A stretch of 64,000 nt of DNA from Sphingomonas melonis (GTDB taxonomy: Bacteria; Pseudomonadota; Alphaproteobacteria; Sphingomonadales; Sphingomonadaceae). Both the position numbers and the translations under genes were made by a program. Below the pieces are notes generated by a model. The model worked only from the letters and a program-made list of their open reading frames with translations, was not told the DNA's origin and ran no database searches. The stretch lies in contig NZ_JACCBY010000001.1 of NCBI RefSeq assembly GCF_013409985.1, positions 992,001 through 1,056,000 of the forward strand, written 5' to 3'. The stretch's first letter is position 1. Each line of letters begins with the position of its first letter. Below are positions 58,603 to 64,000 of this stretch, piece by piece.

Positions 58603-59424
58603 ATGACCGACGCGCGTTCCCCCAAGACCCTGCCCGAGACCAAGGCGTTCGCGAACGTCAAGGTGCTGTGGGTGCGCCATTGGAACGACCGGCTGTTCAG
58701 CTTCGCGGTCGAACGGCCGGCGAGCTTCCGCTTCCGCTCGGGCGAGTTCGTGATGATCGGCCTGCCCGGCGACGGCGAAGGGGCGAAGCCGATCATGCGC
58801 GCCTATTCGATCGCCAGCCCGCATTATGCCGAGGAACTCGAATTCCTGTCGATCAAGGTCGAGGACGGGCCGCTGACCTCGAAGCTCCAGCTCATCGAGC
58901 CCGGCGACGAGGTCTATATGGGCAAGAAGCCGACCGGTACTTTGGTCACCGATGCGCTGATCGGCGGCAAGCGGCTGTTCTTCTTCTCGACCGGCACCGG
59001 CCTTGCGCCGTTCCTCAGCCTCGCGCGCGATCCCGACGTCTACAGCATGTTCGATCAGGTGATCCTGGTCCATTCGGTGCGGCAGGTCAGCGACCTTGCC
59101 TATCACGACGAGTTGCAGGCGCGGCTGGCCGACGATCCCCTGGTGGCGGACGAGGCGGCGACGCAGTTCCACTATATCCCGACGGTGACGCGCGAGCCGT
59201 TCCGCACCACCGGGCGGATCGGTGACCTGATCGAGAGCGCCGCGCTGTTCGGCGATCCCGTGCAGGGCGCGAAACGCCTCGATCCGGAGACCGACCGGAT
59301 CATGCTGTGCGGGTCGATGGCGATGATCCGCGAGACTGCGGCGATGCTCGACGGTCTGGGGTTCGAGGAAGGTTCGAACGCCAAGGCCGGGACCTATGTG
59401 ATCGAACGCGCCTTCGTGGATTGA
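58603..59424 (+). CDS. fpr: ferredoxin--NADP+ reductase
   Basis: FAD enzyme moving electrons between NADPH and ferredoxin/flavodoxin, 273 residues. The FAD-binding half has RFRSGEFVMIGLPGDGEGAK and the flavin motif RAYSIASP. The NADP half has FFFSTGTGLAPFLSLARDPD and DRIMLCGSMAMIRET. The C-terminus ends YVIERAFVD, typical of bacterial Fpr (subclass with Val-Glu-type endings). Likely roles are oxidative-stress defence and supply of reduced ferredoxin for Fe-S or P450 enzymes. ATG at 58603; single gene between two repeats. Confidence 0.95.
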   Translation: MTDARSPKTLPETKAFANVKVLWVRHWNDRLFSFAVERPASFRFRSGEFVMIGLPGDGEGAKPIMRAYSIASPHYAEELEFLSIKVEDGPLTSKLQLIEPGDEVYMGKKPTGTLVTDALIGGKRLFFFSTGTGLAPFLSLARDPDVYSMFDQVILVHSVRQVSDLAYHDELQARLADDPLVADEAATQFHYIPTVTREPFRTTGRIGDLIESAALFGDPVQGAKRLDPETDRIMLCGSMAMIRETAAMLDGLGFEEGSNAKAGTYVIERAFVD

Positions 59425-59427
59425 GTC

Positions 59428-59572
59428 AAAAATCCTCCCTCGCTTCAGCGGGGGGGGACCAGCGAAGCTGGTGGAGGGGGCGCTTCCGCAAACGGCGAGC
59501 TCCACCGTATCCTCCCCCCTCCGTCAGCGCTTCGCACTGCCACCTCCCCCTGGCGGGGGAGGAATGTTTTAC
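59428..59572. repeat. CCTCCCC-type repeats between fpr and the MBL gene
   Basis: TCCTCCCTCGCTTCAGCGGG with CCAGCGAAGCTGGTGGAGGG and, inverted, CCTCCCCCCTCCGTCAGCGC ... CCACCTCCCCCTGGCGGGGGAGG. Two back-to-back hairpin units spanning nearly the whole intergenic space. Confidence 0.65.
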
Positions 59573-60804
59573 GGCAGCGCTTTCACCGCGGGCGTGTCGA
59601 GACAGCGCATCATCTCGGGCGGGGTCATCGGTTTGCCCGTCGCCGGCTTCGCATAGGGCGCCACCTCGAACGGCACCCCCAGCCGCTGCGCGGTGAAGCC
59701 GCTGCCGCCGGTGCAGCGCATCGCCGCGGCGAGCATCTTCGGCGGCGTGTCATAGCCTTCGTACGATAGCCGGAACGTGCCCCAGTGGATCGGCAGCGAC
59801 CGCGCCGCGCCGAGGCGCTGATGGATCAGCGCCGCCTCGGCGGGGCCGACATGGGCGTCCGAACGCATCTGCCCCGGCCGGAAGCGGAAGGCGCCGATCG
59901 GGATCATCGCGAAGCGGATCGGGCCATAGGCCGCCGCCTCGGCGGGCCACAGGCCGTCGCCGAAGCCGGTGTCGCCGGCGAAGAAGATGTTGCCGCCGCT
60001 CGGCAGGCGGATGACGAAGCTCGACCAGAGCGCGCGGTTGCGGTCGGTGAACCAGCGGCTGCCCCAATGATGGTTGCGCGTGACGAACACCTGCGCGCGG
60101 TCGCCGGGGCACCAGCTATCGGGATCGCAGCGGATGTCGCGGCTGGTGTCCTTGAGCCCCGCGGCGGTCAGCGTCGCGCTGCCGCCCCAGTCGAGCGCGA
60201 GCGCCTTCGCGCCGGTTTGGCCGATGACGCTGTCGTTGCCGAGGCTGGTGACGATCGCCGGCCGGTCGCGCTGCCATAAGCGGCGCAGCGCATCCTGGTC
60301 GAGATGATCGTAATGGTCGTGGCTGACGAGGACGAGGTCGATCCGGGGCAGATCCTCGAACCGCACGCCCGGCGCCGCCACGCGTTGCGGGCCGAAGCCG
60401 AGGGGCCCCGCGTGCGGCGCATAGATCGGGTCGGTGAGGATGTTGAGGCCGGCGGTCTGGATCAGCACGGTGGCATGGCCGATCCATGTCACCACCATCC
60501 GCTCGCCCGCGACCCGTGCGGCGGGGCGCGACGGCGTCACCGCGACCTGCGTCTGCCATGGCGGCCTACCGTCGCGTCCGGTGAGCTGGCGCCACAGGAA
60601 ACCGGCGCGACCGCCGCCGCCGGGGGAGGCATCAGCGTCCTGCCTGCCGTCCGGGTTGAAGAAGCGGGCGCCGTCATAATGGGCGCTCGCGGGGCCCTCG
60701 TAATACAGGCGGTCGAGGAAGCGCGGCACGATCGTCACCGCGAGACCGGCGAGGACGATCAACAGCACCAGCAGGCCGGCGGAGATCCTTACGATGCGCG
60801 TCAC
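59569..60804 (-). CDS. membrane-anchored MBL-fold hydrolase (NAPE-PLD/RomA-like)
   Basis: Product of 411 residues with one N-terminal membrane helix (ISAGLLVLLIVLAGLAVTIV), so the catalytic part faces the periplasm. The metallo-beta-lactamase fold shows VVTWIGHATVLIQTAGLNIL, the metal motif SHDHYDHLD (His162, His164, Asp166, His167), RNHHWGSRW (further His) and FFAGDTGFGD. This set matches the NAPE-PLD/RomA branch, which hydrolyses phosphodiester lipids in some members. The natural substrate here is unknown. ATG at 60804. Its stop codon lies inside a repeat unit. Confidence 0.88.
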   Translation of the reverse strand: MTRIVRISAGLLVLLIVLAGLAVTIVPRFLDRLYYEGPASAHYDGARFFNPDGRQDADASPGGGGRAGFLWRQLTGRDGRPPWQTQVAVTPSRPAARVAGERMVVTWIGHATVLIQTAGLNILTDPIYAPHAGPLGFGPQRVAAPGVRFEDLPRIDLVLVSHDHYDHLDQDALRRLWQRDRPAIVTSLGNDSVIGQTGAKALALDWGGSATLTAAGLKDTSRDIRCDPDSWCPGDRAQVFVTRNHHWGSRWFTDRNRALWSSFVIRLPSGGNIFFAGDTGFGDGLWPAEAAAYGPIRFAMIPIGAFRFRPGQMRSDAHVGPAEAALIHQRLGAARSLPIHWGTFRLSYEGYDTPPKMLAAAMRCTGGSGFTAQRLGVPFEVAPYAKPATGKPMTPPEMMRCLDTPAVKALP

Positions 60805-60938
60805 GGAGCCTCTTTCATCGTCCTGATCTCGATCAACGCGGCGGAGTGCCGGGGAGGGAACCGGGGGTCAACGTGCGGTACGATGCTTGCGCGCCGGCGT
60901 CATGGCCCTAGCATCGCGCGAAAAGCACAGGGGGTTCC

Positions 60939-62510
60939 ATGCGTCGGATGTTTCTCGCCGTTCTGCTCGCCGCGACGGCCTCGCCCGCCGTGGCGAAAAC
61001 GCCGCGGGTCGAGGAGGTGTCGCTCGAACAGGTGCAGGCGCTGATGACCGCGGGCAAGGCGTCGAGCGTCGAAGTGACGCGCGCCTATCTCGACCGGATC
61101 GCGGCGATGGATCGCAAGGGGCCGACGCTGCGCAGCGTGATCGCGGTCAACCCCGACGCGCTGGCGCAAGCGAAGGCGCTCGACGCCGAACGCAGGGCAG
61201 GGCGCATCCGCGGCCCGCTGCACGGCGTGCCGGTGCTGATCAAGGACAATATCGAGACCGCTGATCCGATGGCGACCACCGCGGGCAGCCTCGCGCTCAG
61301 GGACAATGTCACGCGGCGTGACGCGCCGGTGGTGGCGGCGTTGCGCGCGGCGGGTGCGGTGATCCTCGGCAAGACCAACCTCAGCGAATGGGCCAATATC
61401 CGCTCCAGCCATGCGATGAGCGGGTGGAGCGCGATCGGCGGGCTGGTGCGCAACCCCTATGCGCTCGACCGGACCGCGTGCGGATCGTCGTCGGGATCGG
61501 GCGCCGCGGTGGCGGCGAGCTTCGCGGCGGCGGCGGTGGGGACCGAGACCGACGGGTCGGTGGTCTGTCCCTCGTCGATCAACGGGCTGGTCGGGCTGAA
61601 GCCGTCGATCGGGCTGGTCAGCCGCACGCATGTCGTGCCGATCAGCCATTCGCAGGATACGCCGGGGCCGATGGCGCGCAGCGTGCGCGACGCGGCGATC
61701 CTGTTCTCGGCGATGGTCGCGGCCGATCCCGCCGATCCGGCGACGGCCGGTGCGGTGACGCGCGACTATGCCGCCGGCCTGACGGTGAGCGCGCTGTCGG
61801 GGGTGCGCGTCGGCGTGGTGCGGCCCGAGGGGCTGTCGGTCGAGGTCGCCGCGCGGTTCGACGCGGCGCTGGCGGTGCTCAAGGCGGCGGGCGCGGTGCT
61901 GGTGCCGGTCGAGCCGCCCAAGCTCGACGGGGTCGGCGAGGCGGAATTCACCGTGCTCAAGACCGAGTTGAAGGCCGATCTCGACGCCTATCTAGCGACC
62001 ACGCCGCCGGCGGTCACCGCGCGGACGCTCGACCAGCTCATCGCCTTCAACCGCGCGCATGCCGCGGAGGAGATGCCGTTCTTCCAGCAGGAGACGTTCG
62101 AGGCGGCGGCGCAGACCAAGGGGCTCGGCGATCCGGCGTACAAGGTGGCGCGGGCGACCTCGCTCAAGCTGGCGAGCGAGGCGATCGACGGCATGCTGCG
62201 CCGCGCCGGCGCGCGGCTGCTGGTCGAGCCGACCTATGCCGAGGCATGGCTGAGCGATCCGGTGCATGGCGACCAATATGGCGGGCCGTCGTCCTCGGAG
62301 CTGCCGGCGATCGCGGGCTATCCCAACCTCACCGTGCCGATGGGGCTGGCCAAGGGGCTGCCGGTCGGCCTGTCGTTCATCGCCACCAAGGGCGGCGAGG
62401 CGACGGTGCTGGGCGCCGGCTATGCCTATGAGCAGCGGGCCAAGGCGCGGGTGGCGCCGCGCTATCTGCCGCAGGCGGACGTCGGCGAGGGGCTGGACGG
62501 GCGGCGGTAG
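60939..62510 (+). CDS. exported amidase (amidase signature family)
   Basis: Serine amidohydrolase of 523 residues with a signal peptide (FLAVLLAATASPAVA). The Ser-cisSer-Lys triad is visible: Lys102 in VPVLIKDNIET, the Gly/Ser-rich loop CGSSSGSGAA (about 181-190) and nucleophile Ser207 in GTETDGSVVCPSS. A mid-domain helical insert and GPSSSELPAIAGYPNLTVPM near the end are typical. Periplasmic members cleave peptide amides or short-chain amides; substrate unknown. ATG at 60939. Stands alone between an oppositely directed MBL gene and a repeat. Confidence 0.92.
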   Translation: MRRMFLAVLLAATASPAVAKTPRVEEVSLEQVQALMTAGKASSVEVTRAYLDRIAAMDRKGPTLRSVIAVNPDALAQAKALDAERRAGRIRGPLHGVPVLIKDNIETADPMATTAGSLALRDNVTRRDAPVVAALRAAGAVILGKTNLSEWANIRSSHAMSGWSAIGGLVRNPYALDRTACGSSSGSGAAVAASFAAAAVGTETDGSVVCPSSINGLVGLKPSIGLVSRTHVVPISHSQDTPGPMARSVRDAAILFSAMVAADPADPATAGAVTRDYAAGLTVSALSGVRVGVVRPEGLSVEVAARFDAALAVLKAAGAVLVPVEPPKLDGVGEAEFTVLKTELKADLDAYLATTPPAVTARTLDQLIAFNRAHAAEEMPFFQQETFEAAAQTKGLGDPAYKVARATSLKLASEAIDGMLRRAGARLLVEPTYAEAWLSDPVHGDQYGGPSSSELPAIAGYPNLTVPMGLAKGLPVGLSFIATKGGEATVLGAGYAYEQRAKARVAPRYLPQADVGEGLDGRR

Positions 62511-62566
62511 CGGCGCGGCGACGGTTCATGGGGTTCGGGCGGCGGTTTCCATCCACCCTTCGGTCC

Positions 62567-62684
62567 ACCCGTCACCCCGGACTTGTTCCGGGGTCCACTC
62601 CGCGGCGAGGAGGCGGGCTTGAGCCGCGAGCGCGCGCTTTTGGCCCGGTGGACCCCGGAACACGTCCGGGGTGACGGAGTGCGT
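62567..62684. repeat. dispersed palindromic repeat, copy 4
   Basis: CCGTCACCCCGGACTTGTTC and, inverted, GAACACGTCCGGGGTGACGG, with inner arms GGGTCCAC / GTGGACCC and CGCGGCGAGGAG in the centre. The best-preserved copy. Confidence 0.85.
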
Positions 62685-62795
62685 GGGGAGAGGGGGGACT
62701 CACGATCTGTCGTTTACCCGCCCCAAGATCGCCCACTTCGAAGGACTTGGCGCGAAGGCTTTGAACCCGCGCGATCCGCGGTTAAAGGCGCGCGC

Positions 62796-63695
62796 ATGAC
62801 CGACTCCATCGCCACTGCCGCGCTGCTCGCCAAGGCCGAAACGCTGACCGAGGCGCTGCCCTATCTGCAGCGCTATGCCGGCAAGACCTTCGTGGTCAAA
62901 TATGGCGGCCATGCGATGGGCGATCCCGAACTCGCGCGCGACTTCGCCGAGGATGTCGTGCTGCTCAAGGCGGTCGGCATCAACCCGGTCGTCGTCCATG
63001 GCGGCGGGCCGCAGATCGGTGCGATGCTCAAGCGGCTCGGCGTCGAATCGCGCTTCATCGACGGGCTGCGCGTCACCGATGCGGAGACCGCGCGGATCGC
63101 CGAGATGGTGTTGGCCGGATCGATCAACAAGGAAATCGTCGCCTGGATCGGCCAGGCCGGCGGTCGCGCCGTCGGCATCTCGGGCAAGGACGCCAATCTG
63201 GTCACCGCGCGCAAGGTCGGGCGCGACACGCCCGATACGCTGCAGGGGATCGAGCGGCACGTCGACCTCGGCTTCGTCGGTGAGCCGGTGGCGATCGACC
63301 GTACGATCATCGACACGCTGTCGGCGAGCGGCATCATCCCGGTGATCGCGCCGATCGCGATGGGCGCCGACGGGCAGACCTACAATATCAACGCCGATAC
63401 GATGGCCGGCGCCATCGCCGGGGCGCTGGGGGCGTCGCGCTTCTTCCTGCTGACCGACGTGGCGGGCGTGCTCGACAAGGAGAAGCGCCTGCTCACCGAC
63501 CTCGATCCGGCGCGGATCGCGGCATTGCAGGCGGACGGCACGATCTCCGGCGGGATGATCCCCAAGGTCGAGACCTGCGTCGCCGCGGTCGAGGCCGGCG
63601 TGGATGCCGCGGTGATCCTCGACGGCCGCGTGCCGCATGCAATGCTGCTCGAAATCTTCACGCCGGAGGGGGCGGGCACGCTGGTGCACGCCTGA
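62796..63695 (+). CDS. argB: acetylglutamate kinase
   Basis: Second step of arginine synthesis: phosphorylates N-acetylglutamate with ATP. Product of 299 residues in the amino-acid-kinase fold: [20 protein letters not shown] (Lys and GG phosphate loop), [20 protein letters not shown] (acetylglutamate site), [18 protein letters not shown] and [20 protein letters not shown]. The long N-terminal helix preceding KYGG suggests the hexameric, arginine-inhibited type. ATG at 62796. A GCCTGAGC / GCTCAGGC inverted repeat (63690-63715) spans the stop codons of this and the convergent next gene and may end both transcripts. Confidence 0.97.
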   Translation: MTDSIATAALLAKAETLTEALPYLQRYAGKTFVVKYGGHAMGDPELARDFAEDVVLLKAVGINPVVVHGGGPQIGAMLKRLGVESRFIDGLRVTDAETARIAEMVLAGSINKEIVAWIGQAGGRAVGISGKDANLVTARKVGRDTPDTLQGIERHVDLGFVGEPVAIDRTIIDTLSASGIIPVIAPIAMGADGQTYNINADTMAGAIAGALGASRFFLLTDVAGVLDKEKRLLTDLDPARIAALQADGTISGGMIPKVETCVAAVEAGVDAAVILDGRVPHAMLLEIFTPEGAGTLVHA

Positions 63696-63709
63696 GCCGC
63701 AGCGCGCGC

Positions 63710-64000
63710 TCAGGCCGAACGGGGTGGGTGGCCTGCCGCCTGCCAGCGCCGCGCGAACGCCGCCTGCCAGAGCATCAGGAGCGGCACCGCGCCGAGTTCC
63801 ATCGCGAAGCCGAACAGATGGCCGGGCGACGGCGCGCCGACCTGGGCCAGCGAGACGAGCCGCGCAAACCCGCCGGCGACGACCAGCGCGCCGAGCAGGC
63901 GGAAGCGCGGGCCGGTCGCGTCGATCCGTGGCACGCAGCTCGCGAAGGCGATGCCGACGGCGAAGAAAATGCCCGAGATATAACGGAAATGGCTGTCGAG
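63710..64000 (-). CDS. DUF4345-type membrane protein, cut by window end
   Basis: The frame stays open to the right edge, giving at least 96 residues without a start. Visible parts are LDSHFRYISGIFFAVGIAFA, RFRLLGALVVAGGFARLVSL and HLFGFAMELGAVPLLMLWQA, three hydrophobic helices matching the DUF4345 family of small membrane proteins. The N-terminal helix and start lie beyond the window. Function unknown. Convergent with argB, 14 bases apart. Confidence 0.82.
   Translation of the reverse strand, partial: LDSHFRYISGIFFAVGIAFASCVPRIDATGPRFRLLGALVVAGGFARLVSLAQVGAPSPGHLFGFAMELGAVPLLMLWQAAFARRWQAAGHPPRSA

Noticed and set aside
1..64000. CRISPR array or insertion sequence
   Set aside because: No regularly spaced direct repeats and no transposase-like protein were found. 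The repeats present are dispersed palindromes.

Overview
The window looks like a chromosomal stretch from a high-GC alphaproteobacterium of the Sphingomonadaceae, most probably a Sphingomonas-type organism. The grounds are the many TonB-dependent receptors, the GTTC-N7-GTT(C/G) LexA-like site upstream of uvrB, a Caulobacter/Xanthomonas-type sugar TonB receptor, DUF2171, PRC-barrel and PA2169-type stress proteins, and dispersed palindromic intergenic repeats. Genus assignment is inference; there is no rRNA gene in the window.

Region 1 (1-16.3 kb) is accessory DNA. It holds a siderophore-type TonB receptor at the left edge, two decayed genes (an NmrA-type oxidoreductase and a periplasmic-binding lipoprotein), WYL- and GntR-family regulators without obvious targets, a tight three-gene cassette of unknown function (7608-10209) plus a fourth unknown gene, a tyrosine recombinase (11600-12811), a PilZ protein, a PA2169-type protein and long gene-poor stretches. 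It ends at 16229-16275 in a 47-base copy of the 3' half of tRNA-Val(GAC) including CCA, which I read as the right attachment site of an integrated element. The intact tRNA should lie beyond the left edge.

Region 2 (16.6-34.2 kb) starts with nhaA and is dominated by nutrient uptake. A carbohydrate TonB receptor, a GH39 glycosidase, a GH74 xyloglucanase-like enzyme, an SDR dehydrogenase and a GH15 enzyme run in one direction. A LacI-type operator precedes the receptor and a strong hairpin separates it from the enzymes. The layout suits hemicellulose (xyloglucan/xylan) use. The locus is flanked by two siderophore receptors, each preceded by a Fur-box-like inverted repeat. A secreted trypsin-like protease closes the region.

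Region 3 (34.2-47.5 kb) is mostly housekeeping: glnE and a peroxiredoxin (overlapping), an MFS exporter, a terminated outer-membrane barrel gene, an HNH protein, and class I ribonucleotide reductase. nrdA and nrdB are separated by a small-gene and repeat cluster (DUF559, DUF2171, a small membrane protein). Next to nrdB lie an AT-rich membrane protein gene and a DUF4160/DUF2442 pair, both apparent acquisitions.

Region 4 (47.9-64 kb) carries a GGDEF-EAL-PilZ protein, class I fumarase, a decayed GNAT gene, DUF2501 and GNAT genes, a striking non-coding segment with nested tiny ORFs and a near-perfect Shine-Dalgarno (54.1-54.4 kb), a PRC-barrel protein, higBA toxin-antitoxin, uvrB, ferredoxin-NADP reductase, an MBL hydrolase, a secreted amidase, argB and a DUF4345 gene cut by the right edge. 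Four copies of a roughly 115-bp palindromic repeat (30.4, 52.3, 58.4 and 62.6 kb) sit between genes here and in region 2. None was seen in the 1-16 kb accessory part.
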